Positions 1 through 7,845 of a DNA stretch of 38,385 nucleotides are shown piece after piece. Origin of the DNA: Clostridia bacterium (GTDB taxonomy: Bacteria; Bacillota; Clostridia; Oscillospirales; CAG-382); the NCBI GenBank assembly GCA_017447445.1, contig JAFSNK010000013.1, positions 1-38,385 on the forward strand. The letters are read 5' to 3'. The translations under genes and the position numbers were made by a program. The first letter of the stretch is position 1. Every line of letters starts with the position of its first letter. Under the pieces are notes generated by a model. The model had not been told where the DNA came from. It saw nothing but the letters and a program-made list of their open reading frames with translations, and ran no database searches.

Positions 1-6
1 CCGCCA

Positions 7-47
7 TGAAAGAGACCTGATTTGTCTGTCAAATCAGGTCTCTTTCA
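7..47. terminator. Perfect 18-bp hairpin, probable terminator of an upstream gene
   Basis: Bases 7-24 are exactly complementary to 30-47 with a five-base loop. The stem is long and perfect but no T-run follows; instead the first linker of the hairpin array starts at its foot. It may end transcription of a gene outside the window or be the outermost unit of the array. Confidence 0.5.
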
Positions 48-226
48 GTTATATTCGCCTGCGGCGAGTTATATTGGGCTTCGCCCAGTTATATTCGCTT
101 CGCGAGTGATATTGCGCTACGCGCAGGTTGAATATAGCAAGGCGAATATAATATAACTGCCTCACAGAGGCAATATAACTGATCCGCAGGATCAATATAA
201 CTGCCGTCAAAGACGGCAATATAACT
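47..226. repeat. Modular hairpin array with AGTTATATT / AATATAACT linkers
   Basis: Short GC-rich inverted repeats (56-66, 76-86, 96-104, 114-124, 159-171, 181-193, 203-217) are separated by a fixed 9-base word. In the left half the word reads AGTTATATT (47-55, 67-75, 87-95, variant 105-113). In the right half it is the reverse complement AATATAACT (172-180, 194-202, 218-226, and 151-158 without the first base). Bases 51-60 are the exact reverse complement of 140-149, so the first unit of the left half reappears inverted at the start of the right half. No open reading frame is evident. The array shares its plan with the one at 27838-27989. I do not recognise a named repeat family. Confidence 0.85.
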
Positions 227-254
227 TGAAATAATACAAGTCTTATGCTATACT
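226..254 (+). promoter_or_regulatory. Sigma-A promoter of the acetyltransferase gene
   Basis: A -35 box TTGAAA (226-231) and a -10 box TATACT (249-254) are separated by 17 bases. The -35 box overlaps the last base of the final array linker, so the array directly abuts the promoter. Predicted start of transcription is near 261, leaving a leader of about 70 bases. Confidence 0.7.
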
Positions 255-329
255 TTTATAAAAACCATGAAAGAAAAGAGCGAAAGAATGTAATAGAATC
301 TCGGCAAATCCGGACTTACGGAGGAAGAT

Positions 330-797
330 ATGATCATTAGAAGGTTTTTGCAAACTGATTCAAAAGAGGTGTCTGATTTAATTATCAAGACGCTTAGAGA
401 AGTAAATATCAAAGATTATCCTAAAGAATATATTGAAAACGAAGTTCAAAGATTGCAACCGAACAAAATCCTGAAGCGAGCAGAATGGACTCATTTTTAC
501 GTTGCGTGCGATGAGAACAAGATCGTGGGCTGTGGAGCCATAGGCCCTTACTGGGATAAAGTGGATGAAAGCAGTTTATTTACCATCTTCGTTTTACCCG
601 ATTATCAGGGTCAAGGAATCGGAAGAAAGATAATTGAAACCTTGGAAAAAGACGAATACTTCCTGCGCGCGAAAAGAATTGAAATACCCGCCTCTATCAC
701 CGCAACTCCATTTTATATAAAAATGGGATACACATACAAAAACGGAATCAGCGTACCGGATGAAGAAGGTCTTTTACGATTAGAAAAGCATAGATAA
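330..797 (+). CDS. GNAT family N-acetyltransferase
   Basis: This 155-residue protein is a single-domain GNAT acetyltransferase expected to move an acetyl group from acetyl-CoA to an amine; the substrate cannot be read from the sequence. The family's pyrophosphate-binding loop appears as YQGQGIGRKII around residues 93-103, after the strand SLFTIFVLPD. The C-terminal PFYIKMGY segment is the usual strand-turn of the fold. The ATG follows GGAGGA by a normal spacing. Base composition is strikingly AT-rich (AAA, GAA, ATT, TTA codons) compared with the GC-rich genes downstream, which suggests recent horizontal acquisition. It sits immediately after the hairpin array and has its own promoter at 226-254. 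A short inverted repeat at 804-821 follows the stop codon. Confidence 0.85.
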   Translation: MIIRRFLQTDSKEVSDLIIKTLREVNIKDYPKEYIENEVQRLQPNKILKRAEWTHFYVACDENKIVGCGAIGPYWDKVDESSLFTIFVLPDYQGQGIGRKIIETLEKDEYFLRAKRIEIPASITATPFYIKMGYTYKNGISVPDEEGLLRLEKHR

Positions 798-868
798 AAA
801 CAAATCCCGTTTTGTCGGGATATAACTCGCGTACAAATATCTATTCTTATGTGGAAGGAGCGTTATAT

Positions 869-1309
869 ATGTCAACGATATGCGGAGCGAACTGCGGCGA
901 GTGCGGTTTTAAGGACAAATGCCGCGGCTGCGCGCAGACCTGCGGCAGGCCGTTCGGCGGTGCGTGCGTCGCCGCGGAATACATAAAAGCAGGCGGCAGG
1001 GAGGAATACGCCGGTTTTAAGCAAAAACTGCTTGCCGAGATAAACGAACTGCTTTGCGCAAACGGCATCCCGCGGGCGGAAGCGCTTTACGAGCTGGCGG
1101 GCTTTTACGTTAACCTTGCCTATCCGCTTCCGAGCGGCGAAGAAGTTAAACTGCTCGACGACAAAAAAATCTACCTCGGCGCGCAGATCGAATCCGCGGG
1201 CGCGGGCGATTTTTGCTTCGGCGTGATTGCGGACACGACTTTTATATTAGTTTGCAGCTACGGCGCGAACGGCTCCGAACCGGAACTGCTGTTATACAAA
1301 AAGAGGTAG
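869..1309 (+). CDS. DUF3795-like cysteine-rich protein
   Basis: The 146-residue product begins with a dense cysteine cluster (CGANCGECGFKDKCRGC, then TCGRPFGGAC), followed by a helical segment with YAGFKQKLLAEIN. This is the pattern of DUF3795-type small proteins, presumed to bind zinc; their biochemical role is not established. I chose ATG 869 because GGAAGGAG precedes it; the upstream in-frame TTG at 812 lies inside an inverted repeat and lacks a ribosome site. The C-terminal half (CFGVIADTTFILVCSYG) looks like a beta-rich extension. The following gene starts 7 bases after the stop, so the two are probably co-transcribed. Confidence 0.65.
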   Translation: MSTICGANCGECGFKDKCRGCAQTCGRPFGGACVAAEYIKAGGREEYAGFKQKLLAEINELLCANGIPRAEALYELAGFYVNLAYPLPSGEEVKLLDDKKIYLGAQIESAGAGDFCFGVIADTTFILVCSYGANGSEPELLLYKKR

Positions 1310-1316
1310 GGAAACG

Positions 1317-1796
1317 ATGCATTTCGGTTTTTCCTACGTCGGTTTGGTTTTTCTTGTTATGCTGTTCGTCCCCAACTTTTTCTGGACGAAAAACAAGCCG
1401 AAGGACTACGAAGAGGATGCGAAGAACGAGAGCAGGATCCTGCTGGCGCTTGAACGCGCTGGCGAAGCCGCGGTTTCGGTGCTCGTGCTTGTCTTTTCGG
1501 ATTTTAACGTGCAGGGGTTTGATTTGCGGCTGCTGTGGCTGGCAGCCGCGTTCGCGCTTATGGCGCTGTACGAGGCGTTCTGGATCCGGTATTTCCGCAG
1601 CGAGCGGACGATGCGCGTTTTTTACGCTTCGCTGCTCGGGATCCCCGTTGCCGGGGCGACTCTGCCGGTAGCCGCCGTTCTGCTTATCGCCGTATACGGA
1701 AAAAATCCCTTCCTTTTCGCCGCGGGCGTCGTGCTCGGGACAGGGCATATCGGCATCCACCTCGCTCACAAAAAAGAAGCGGGCGAAAAACGTTAA
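1317..1796 (+). CDS. Small integral membrane protein, function unknown
   Basis: A 159-residue hydrophobic protein with about four to five membrane spans: residues 5-22, 47-64, 71-88, 100-121 and 127-148, with a hydrophilic KNKPKDYEEDAKNESR stretch after the first span. I do not recognise a named family. The GAGGTAGGGA that overlaps the stop of the preceding gene serves as its ribosome site, so it is likely translated from the same message as the DUF3795 gene. A terminator follows directly. Confidence 0.65.
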   Translation: MHFGFSYVGLVFLVMLFVPNFFWTKNKPKDYEEDAKNESRILLALERAGEAAVSVLVLVFSDFNVQGFDLRLLWLAAAFALMALYEAFWIRYFRSERTMRVFYASLLGIPVAGATLPVAAVLLIAVYGKNPFLFAAGVVLGTGHIGIHLAHKKEAGEKR

Positions 1797-1826
1797 AAAA
1801 AGCAGTGTTTTTCGCACTGCTTTTAT
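1795..1826. terminator. Bidirectional rho-independent terminator
   Basis: AGCAGTG (1801-1807) pairs with CACTGCT (1815-1821), flanked by an A-run on the left and a T-run on the right, so the stem extends by A-T pairs. It can end both the plus-strand genes at 869-1796 and the minus-strand ior operon ending at 1851. Confidence 0.8.
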
Positions 1827-1850
1827 TTTTGTTCGGTTTTGTTCGGAAAA

Positions 1851-2258
1851 CTACGCCGTTTTGAACCCCGCGGCGTTCAGCGCCTTTTCCGCGGCGGCGT
1901 TGTCCGCCACGCGAAGTACCAGATCCGCCCTGCCGGGGGTGGCGGAAATGAACGCGTAGAGGTATTCTATGTTTATTTCCTCGCCGTCGAGCACCGCAAG
2001 CGCGCGCGACATTTCGCCCGGCCTGTCGTTAAGCTCCACCGCTATGACCTCCGTCGTTTTCACTATCACTCCGTTTTGCGAAAGTACCGAATACGCTTTG
2101 TCGGTGTCGTTCACGATAACGCGCAGTATGCCGAAATCCTTCGTGTCGGCGATGGAAAGCGCGCGCAGGTCGATCCCGTTGTCGGCAAGCAGCTTCGTCA
2201 CTTCCGCCAGCTTGCCCTGCTGATTCTCCACAAATGCCGTTATCTGCCGAATAGCCAT
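1851..2258 (-). CDS. Tandem ACT-domain protein of the ior cluster
   Basis: This 135-residue protein contains two ACT domains: residues 3-65 (ITAFVENQQGKLAEVTKLLADNGIDLRAL) and 70-133 (VIAVELNDRPGEMSRALAVL). ACT domains bind amino acids and act as allosteric sensors. Stand-alone double-ACT proteins commonly sit beside phenylacetate-CoA ligase and indolepyruvate oxidoreductase genes, so I infer that it senses an aromatic or branched amino acid for this pathway. It is the last gene of the operon and starts 14 bases after the ligase stop. The ATG at 2258 is preceded by AAGGAGG. Confidence 0.85.
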   Translation of the reverse strand: MAIRQITAFVENQQGKLAEVTKLLADNGIDLRALSIADTKDFGILRVIVNDTDKAYSVLSQNGVIVKTTEVIAVELNDRPGEMSRALAVLDGEEINIEYLYAFISATPGRADLVLRVADNAAAEKALNAAGFKTA

Positions 2259-2272
2259 TGATTTGCCTCCTT

Positions 2273-3583
2273 TTAATCGTGCAGCTTGCGTTTGTCGATA
2301 ACGCGCACCGCCTTGCCCTCGCTGCGCTCGATGGATCTCGGCGCGACGAGATGTACCGTGGGATTTATGCCGAGAATGGTCTTTATCGCGTTTGCAAGCT
2401 TCTTTTCCATGGCGGTAACACCGCTTACGGTATCCGAGAACTGCTCCGGCAGGAGCTCCACGAACACGTCGAGCGTGTCGCTGTTGTTCACGCGGTCGAC
2501 TTCGATGCGGTAATTCGGAGCGTAGCCCTCGTTAAGAAGCACCGTTTCGATCTGCGACGGGAACACGTTCACGCCGCGTATAATAAGCATATCGTCGCTG
2601 CGCCCCATCGGTTTGGACATGCGGATGTGCGTACGCCCGCAGGCGCATTTCTCCCGGGTAAGAACGCATATATCGCGCGTGCGGTAGCGTATAAGCGGAA
2701 AAGCTTCCTTGTCCAGGGAGGTGAACACCAGCTCGCCCTTGCTGCCTTCGGGAAGGACCTCTCCGGTCTCCGGATCGATCACTTCGGCATAGAAATGGTC
2801 CTCGTTTATATGCATGCCGTGCTGTTCCGAGCATTCAAAAGCCACGCCCGGACCGGAAGTTTCGGTCAGCCCGTAGATATCGTATGCCTTTATCCCCAGC
2901 GATGCCTGTATGTCGCGGCGCATTTCCTCCGTCCAGGGCTCCGCGCCGAATATGCCGGCTTTAAGGAAGTTGTCCTCCGGCTTGTAGCCGCGATCCTTAA
3001 GCGATTCGCCTATGTACGCGGCGTAGGAGGGGGTGCAGCAAAGTATGGTCGCCTTAAGGTCCATCATAAACTGTATCTGCCTGTCGGTGTTGCCGCTGGA
3101 CATGGGCAGCGTGAGCGACCCGACCTTGTGCGAACCGCCGTTCAGCCCGGGACCGCCGGTAAACAGCCCGTAGCCGTAGCATACCTGCACCACGTCTTCT
3201 TTTGTGCCGCCGACTGCGACAATCGCCCTTGCACAGCATTCTTCCCAAAGGTCAACGTCGTGTTGGGTGTAGTAGGCGATAACGCGTTTGCCGGTCGTTC
3301 CGGAGGTGGACTGTATGCGCACACAGTCCGCAAGCGGAACAGCAAGCATACCGTAGGGATAGGTCTCGCGCAGATCGCTCTTCGAAAGAAACGGCAGCTT
3401 CCGGATATCTTCAAGACATTTTATGTCTTCGGGCTTAACGCCCTTTGCGTCCATAAGCGCGCGATAATAGGGAACGTGCTCGTAGACGTGCCTAATCTGT
3501 TTTTGCAGCTTCCGTTCCTGAAGTTTTTTTATTTCGGAGACCGGCATCGTTTCGATCTCTTCCTGGTAATAGCGCTGTTTCAC
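2273..3583 (-). CDS. paaK: Phenylacetate-CoA ligase family protein
   Basis: A 436-residue adenylate-forming enzyme that activates an aryl acid to its CoA thioester with ATP. The P-loop-like STSGTTGKR motif lies near residues 95-103, YGLTETSGPG near 236-245 and the hinge motif RYRTRD near 300-305. The C-terminal domain ends with the lysine-bearing SEGKAVRVIDKR segment. Length is normal for the family. Translation starts at GTG 3583, preceded by AAGGAGG. Its position after iorA and iorB suggests that it interconverts arylacetyl-CoA and arylacetate made by the oxidoreductase, possibly running in the ATP-forming direction; that direction is inference. The upstream synthetase gene in the same operon is a second, unrelated CoA ligase. 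Confidence 0.88.
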   Translation of the reverse strand: MKQRYYQEEIETMPVSEIKKLQERKLQKQIRHVYEHVPYYRALMDAKGVKPEDIKCLEDIRKLPFLSKSDLRETYPYGMLAVPLADCVRIQSTSGTTGKRVIAYYTQHDVDLWEECCARAIVAVGGTKEDVVQVCYGYGLFTGGPGLNGGSHKVGSLTLPMSSGNTDRQIQFMMDLKATILCCTPSYAAYIGESLKDRGYKPEDNFLKAGIFGAEPWTEEMRRDIQASLGIKAYDIYGLTETSGPGVAFECSEQHGMHINEDHFYAEVIDPETGEVLPEGSKGELVFTSLDKEAFPLIRYRTRDICVLTREKCACGRTHIRMSKPMGRSDDMLIIRGVNVFPSQIETVLLNEGYAPNYRIEVDRVNNSDTLDVFVELLPEQFSDTVSGVTAMEKKLANAIKTILGINPTVHLVAPRSIERSEGKAVRVIDKRKLHD

Positions 3584-3622
3584 AGGCGCACCTCCTTGTT
3601 TCGTTGCTTTAATGATCCGTTT

Positions 3623-4195
3623 TTAAGCGTTGAAGCCCAGCTCGAACGCTTTTTTGTTCATTTCCGCGAATTTCGGCGCCACGGTGTTTTCTATTGCGGC
3701 GATCCATTTTTCGTAAGGTATGTCGAAATACTTCGCCAGCCGCGCCATAAGCACGATATTCACCGATTTCGCGCTGCCGGCTTTTAACGCTATGGAAAGC
3801 GCGTCGATCGCGTCCACGTTCACGCCTTTGGCTTTTAATTCCTCAAGTATGCCGGAGGGATATTCCGCGCTGCCGATTATTACGGGCATCGGGTCGATCT
3901 CCTGCGTGTTCACTATCATCCTGCCGTCGGCTTTAAGGCATTCCGCCCAGCGCGCGGCTTCCAGCTTTTCGAAAGAGATAATATAATCCGCCTCGCCCGC
4001 GGTGACGAGAGGGGAATAGACCTTTTCGCCGAACCGGACGTAGGTGACCACGCTGCCGCCGCGCTGGCTCATCCCGTGGACCTCCGAAACCTTAACGTCG
4101 TATCCTTCGTCCACCAGGAGCCGCCCGAGCAGCTTGGAAGCCAGCAGGCTACCCTGGCCTCCGACTCCGACTATCATAATGTTAACGGTTTTCAT
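3623..4195 (-). CDS. iorB: Indolepyruvate:ferredoxin oxidoreductase, beta subunit
   Basis: The 190-residue gamma-type subunit of the 2-oxoacid:ferredoxin oxidoreductase family. It begins with the nucleotide-binding-like IMIVGVGGQGSLLASKLLG and carries EVHGMSQRGGSV, both diagnostic of IorB. Together with IorA it oxidatively decarboxylates arylpyruvates (from Phe, Tyr, Trp transamination) to arylacetyl-CoA, reducing ferredoxin in the cytoplasm. Its ATG at 4195 lies directly after the iorA stop at 4197, so the subunits are translationally linked. A GGAGGG site within the end of iorA serves as its ribosome site. Confidence 0.92.
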   Translation of the reverse strand: MKTVNIMIVGVGGQGSLLASKLLGRLLVDEGYDVKVSEVHGMSQRGGSVVTYVRFGEKVYSPLVTAGEADYIISFEKLEAARWAECLKADGRMIVNTQEIDPMPVIIGSAEYPSGILEELKAKGVNVDAIDALSIALKAGSAKSVNIVLMARLAKYFDIPYEKWIAAIENTVAPKFAEMNKKAFELGFNA

Positions 4196-4196
4196 T

Positions 4197-5930
4197 TCAG
4201 CCCTCCCTGCCTATCGCGCCGAAGGCGCAAAGCTGTTCGCATACCTCGCAGCCGACGCACAGCGTGGCGTCTATGCGCGCCTTGCCGTTCTTCATGGATA
4301 TCGCCGGGCATCCCAGCCCCATACAGCGCTTGCAGGAACGGCATTTTTCCGTGTCGACTTTAAGCGGAGGCGCGGTTTTAACGTATTTCAGCAGCACGCA
4401 GGGCCTGCGCGAGATTATCACGCTCGGCTCCTCCGCGGCAAGCTCTTCTTTAAGCGCCTGCTCGCATTGCTTCAGGTCGTAGGGGTCTACAACGCGCACG
4501 CGGTTTATCCCCACCGCCCTGCAAAGCGATTCAAGGTCCACCTTGCCCGCCGGATCGCCTTTTATGTTGTATCCTGTGGTGGGGTTCTGCTGGTGCCCCG
4601 TCATTCCGGTAATGGAGTTGTCGAGTATTATTACGGTGGAGTTCGAACCGTTGTAGGCGACGTTTATAAGCCCGGTCACGCCGGAATGTATAAACGTGGA
4701 ATCGCCTATAACTGCAACCGTCTTTTTGCTTTGCTCTTCGCCGGAGCCCAGAAGGAACCCGTGTATGCCGGAGACCGAAGCCCCCATACACAGCGTGGAA
4801 TCCACGGCGTTCAGCGGCGGCTGCGCGCCGAGCGTATAGCAGCCGATGTCGCCCAGCACGGTTATTTTGTTTTTCGCCAGAGTGTAATAAATACCTCTGT
4901 GCGGGCAGCCGGGGCACATCATCGGCGGGCGCGCCGGGGCGGCGGAATCGGCTTTCACAGTCGGCTTCGGCTCCATACCGAACGCCTCCGCGATGCTCTG
5001 CTGCGAATATTCGCCTATGGGCGAAAACGTTTCCTTGCCCACCGGGTCGAGCCCTATGCTCCGGCAGAAGTTCTCTATCACCGGGTCGAGCTCTTCTATA
5101 ACGTAAAGCTTCTTCACGCTTGCGGCGAAACCGGCGATCAACTTTTCCGGAAGCGGGTTGGGCATACCGATCTTAAGCACGCTCACGCTTTCGCCGAACA
5201 CTTCCTTAACGTACTGATACGCCGTTCCGGAGGTGATTATGCCTATTTCGTCCCCGCCGCGTTCTATCCTGTTGAAAGGGCAGGTTTCGGCGTATACGGC
5301 AAGCGCCTCGGTGCGCGCCTCCACCACAGGGTGGCGCTTCTTCGCGTTGCCCGGCATCATAATGTATTTCGCGCCGTTTTTAATATATTCCTTCTTTTCC
5401 GTGTGTTCGCGCACGCCCGTTTCCACAATGGACTGGCTGTGCGCCACGCGGGTGCACATACGAAGCAACACCGGGGTATCGAACTTTTCGGACAGTTCGA
5501 AAGCCGCTTTCGCAAAATCGCGCGCCTCGGCGGAATCCGCCGGCTCCAGCATTGGGACCTTCGCGGCTATCGCGTAATGGCGGGAATCCTGCTCGTTCTG
5601 CGAGGAATGCATAGCCGGGTCGTCCGCCACGCATATCACGAGCCCCGCGTTCACGCCGGTGTAGGACATAGTGAACAGCGGGTCCGCCGCCACGTTCAGC
5701 CCCACGTGCTTCATCGCGCAGGCGGAGCGCACTCCGGCAAGCGAGGCGCCGAAAGCGACTTCAAGCGCCACCTTTTCGTTGGGCGCCCATTCGCTGTGAA
5801 GATCGTCGCGCTTGGCCAGGAATTCGGTTATTTCCGTCGAAGGCGTTCCGGGGTAGCTCGAGACCAGCCCGATCCCGCCCTCGTAAAGCCCCTGTGCGAC
5901 GGCTTCGTTTCCTATCATAAGTCTTTTCAT
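4197..5930 (-). CDS. iorA: Indolepyruvate:ferredoxin oxidoreductase, alpha subunit
   Basis: The 577-residue catalytic subunit. The N-terminal pyrimidine-binding domain has YEGGIGLVSSYPGTPSTEI; the thiamine diphosphate domain has CPGCPHRGIYYTL, the GDIGCYTLG segment and GDSTFIHSGVTGL. The C-terminus is a ferredoxin-like module with CRSCKRCMGLGCP and CVGCEVCEQLC, matching the two iron-sulfur clusters of IorA. Length is close to the usual 580-620. It converts arylpyruvate and CoA to arylacetyl-CoA, CO2 and reduced ferredoxin. It follows the acyl-CoA synthetase gene by 14 bases in an operon read from the promoter at 7661-7689. Confidence 0.94.
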   Translation of the reverse strand: MKRLMIGNEAVAQGLYEGGIGLVSSYPGTPSTEITEFLAKRDDLHSEWAPNEKVALEVAFGASLAGVRSACAMKHVGLNVAADPLFTMSYTGVNAGLVICVADDPAMHSSQNEQDSRHYAIAAKVPMLEPADSAEARDFAKAAFELSEKFDTPVLLRMCTRVAHSQSIVETGVREHTEKKEYIKNGAKYIMMPGNAKKRHPVVEARTEALAVYAETCPFNRIERGGDEIGIITSGTAYQYVKEVFGESVSVLKIGMPNPLPEKLIAGFAASVKKLYVIEELDPVIENFCRSIGLDPVGKETFSPIGEYSQQSIAEAFGMEPKPTVKADSAAPARPPMMCPGCPHRGIYYTLAKNKITVLGDIGCYTLGAQPPLNAVDSTLCMGASVSGIHGFLLGSGEEQSKKTVAVIGDSTFIHSGVTGLINVAYNGSNSTVIILDNSITGMTGHQQNPTTGYNIKGDPAGKVDLESLCRAVGINRVRVVDPYDLKQCEQALKEELAAEEPSVIISRRPCVLLKYVKTAPPLKVDTEKCRSCKRCMGLGCPAISMKNGKARIDATLCVGCEVCEQLCAFGAIGREG

Positions 5931-5944
5931 CGTTTATGCTCCTG

Positions 5945-7582
5945 TTACGAACGGTTCTGCACGGCGACAAGTCCGTCGCCGCCGTAAAGCTTGCGCAGCT
6001 TCGGCTTTTCTATCTTTCCGGTGGGGTTGCGCGGCACTTTTGCGAAAATTATGCGACGCGGGCGCTTGTAGCGCGGAAGCGCGTGGCAGAATTCGTTTAT
6101 CTCCTCCTCGGTGCATTCCACGCCGGGATTCAGCTCTATCACCGCGGCGGCTATCTCGCCGAGACGGGTATCAGGCAGACCTATAACCGCAACGTCCTTT
6201 ATCTTCTTGAATCCGGAAAGAAAATCCTCTATCTGCACCGGATACAGGTTTTCGCCGCCGGTGATTATAACGTCCTTCTTGCGGTCGACGAGGAATATGA
6301 ACCCATCCTCGTCCTCCATCGCCATATCCCCGGTGAGCAGCCAGTCGCCGTGCAGCGTCTTCGCCGTGGCTTCCGGATCGTTGTAATAGCATTTCATCAC
6401 GCCGGGACCTTTAACGCAAAGCTCGCCGACTTCGCCGCGCTTCACTTCGTTCCCGTCCGCGTCGATTATTTTGGTTTCCCAGCCGTACCCGGCTTTGCCT
6501 ATCGCGCAGACCTTGTTCACGTTCTCCACGCCCAGATGCACCGCGCCGGGGCCGATGGATTCCGAAAGCCCGTAGTTGGTGTCGTATTGATGGTTCGGGA
6601 AATATTCGAGCCAGCGCTTTATCAGACTCTGCGGCACCGGCTGAGCGCCGATGTGCATAAGCCGCCATTGCGAAAGCGTGTAATCGCCAAGCTTCAGCTC
6701 GCCCCTGTCGAGCGCGCCGAGTATATCCTGCGCCCACGGGACAAGAAGCCATACTATGGTGCATTTTTCGTCCGAGACGGCGCGCAGTATCGTTTCCGGC
6801 GAGGTGCCTTTAAGTATAACCGCCTTCGAGCCGACAAGCAGACTCCCGAACCAGTGCATCTTCGCCCCGGTGTGGTAAAGCGGCGGGATGCACAAAAACA
6901 CGTCTTCGTGCGTTTGCCCGTGGTGCGCCTGCTCCACGCGGCAGGAATGAAGCAGCGCGCGGTGCGCGTGCAGTATCGCCTTCGGGAACCCGGTGGTGCC
7001 GGATGAAAAATAGATCGCCGCGTCGTCGTCCTCGGTAAGCTCCGGCTTCGCGAAGCTGCTGGAGCATTCCACCGTCATTTCGTAATAATCGTCGGCAAAC
7101 GAGGGGCAGCCGCTTCCGGCGTAGATAAGCAGGCGGCGCTCGCTTATAACGTCCGCGATCTCCTCCACGCGGCCTATGAACTCTGCTCCGAATACCAGCA
7201 CGTCCACCTCCGCCAGGTCGAGGCAGTATTTTATCTCGTCGGAGGTATAGCGGAAGTTAAGCGGGACCGCCATCGCCCCGGTCTTAAGTATCCCGAAATA
7301 TATTGGAAGCCACTCTATGCAGTTCATAAGCAGGATCGCCACCTTGTCGCCCTTGCCTATCCCGCGCGCCTGCAAGGCGTTCGCAAAACGGTTCGCCTTT
7401 TCGTTGAAAACGCTCCAGGTTATCTCGCGGCGGAAATGCGGGTGATGCCTCGAGGGCTCGACAAGCTCGTAATCGCGCCAGGTGGTGCGGCGGGTTTCTT
7501 TTACCTCCGGGTTTATCTCGACCAGCGCGGTCTCGTCGCCGTACTTCGCGGCGTTTTGCTCCAGAATGTCAACAATAGTCAT
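5945..7582 (-). CDS. AMP-dependent acyl-CoA synthetase
   Basis: A 545-residue class I adenylate-forming enzyme. Visible motifs are IYFSSGTTGFPKAIL (P-loop-like), YGLSESIGPG, TGDMAMEDEDGFIFLVDRKKD (hinge) and the catalytic-lysine segment PRNPTGKIEK near the C-terminus. It should form an acyl- or aryl-CoA from a carboxylic acid, ATP and CoA; the substrate is not readable. As the first gene of the ior operon it probably handles an acid linked to amino-acid fermentation. The N-terminal domain carries a histidine-rich PSRHHPHFRRE insertion near residue 43. ATG 7582 follows AAGGAG. Confidence 0.88.
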   Translation of the reverse strand: MTIVDILEQNAAKYGDETALVEINPEVKETRRTTWRDYELVEPSRHHPHFRREITWSVFNEKANRFANALQARGIGKGDKVAILLMNCIEWLPIYFGILKTGAMAVPLNFRYTSDEIKYCLDLAEVDVLVFGAEFIGRVEEIADVISERRLLIYAGSGCPSFADDYYEMTVECSSSFAKPELTEDDDAAIYFSSGTTGFPKAILHAHRALLHSCRVEQAHHGQTHEDVFLCIPPLYHTGAKMHWFGSLLVGSKAVILKGTSPETILRAVSDEKCTIVWLLVPWAQDILGALDRGELKLGDYTLSQWRLMHIGAQPVPQSLIKRWLEYFPNHQYDTNYGLSESIGPGAVHLGVENVNKVCAIGKAGYGWETKIIDADGNEVKRGEVGELCVKGPGVMKCYYNDPEATAKTLHGDWLLTGDMAMEDEDGFIFLVDRKKDVIITGGENLYPVQIEDFLSGFKKIKDVAVIGLPDTRLGEIAAAVIELNPGVECTEEEINEFCHALPRYKRPRRIIFAKVPRNPTGKIEKPKLRKLYGGDGLVAVQNRS

Positions 7583-7612
7583 TTTTTGCTCCTTAAATAC
7601 TTGAATCGAACG

Positions 7613-7639
7613 ATAATCGATTATAAGTAAATAATTATT
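7613..7639. promoter_or_regulatory. Palindromic candidate operator in the ior operon leader
   Basis: A perfect 12-bp palindrome ATAATCGATTAT (7613-7624) is followed six bases later by the 10-bp palindrome AATAATTATT (7630-7639). Both lie between the predicted transcription start and the first gene of the minus-strand operon, where a repressor would block it. The neighbouring XRE regulator at 7846 is an obvious but untested candidate. Confidence 0.4.
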
Positions 7640-7660
7640 GATAATTCAACAATATGAAAC

Positions 7661-7689
7661 AGTATACTATAACGCTTGCGAAAATTCAA
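7661..7689 (-). promoter_or_regulatory. Sigma-A promoter of the acyl-CoA synthetase-ior operon
   Basis: On the minus strand, TTGAAT (7684-7689) and TATACT (7661-7666) are spaced by 17 bases. Transcription would start near 7654 and read the five genes ending at 1851. Confidence 0.75.
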
Positions 7690-7770
7690 TAGAAAAAATC
7701 GGAATTTGCTGTTTTTTCGCAACTTTTTTGTGTGCAAACTGCAAAAACGCGCGATAAATCAAAAAAACAC

Positions 7771-7799
7771 TTTATTTTTCGCGCGGGGTGTGTTAGAAT
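7771..7799 (+). promoter_or_regulatory. Probable promoter of the XRE regulator gene
   Basis: A -10-like TAGAAT (7794-7799) lies 47 bases before the ATG at 7846. The sequence 17 bases upstream (TTTATT) is a poor -35, so the -10 assignment is the better supported half. Confidence 0.4.
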
Positions 7800-7845
7800 A
7801 AAGCGAAAGTCAAAACGAATCAACACGATCCGGAGGTTCACGGCT

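Noticed and set aside
47..226. CRISPR array
   Set aside because: The constant element is only 9 bases, it inverts halfway, and the variable parts are themselves palindromes; no cas genes are nearby.
4044..5987. Long plus-strand open frame opposite iorA/iorB
   Set aside because: Composition is Arg/His-rich shadow sequence with no motif, and it overlaps two certain genes.
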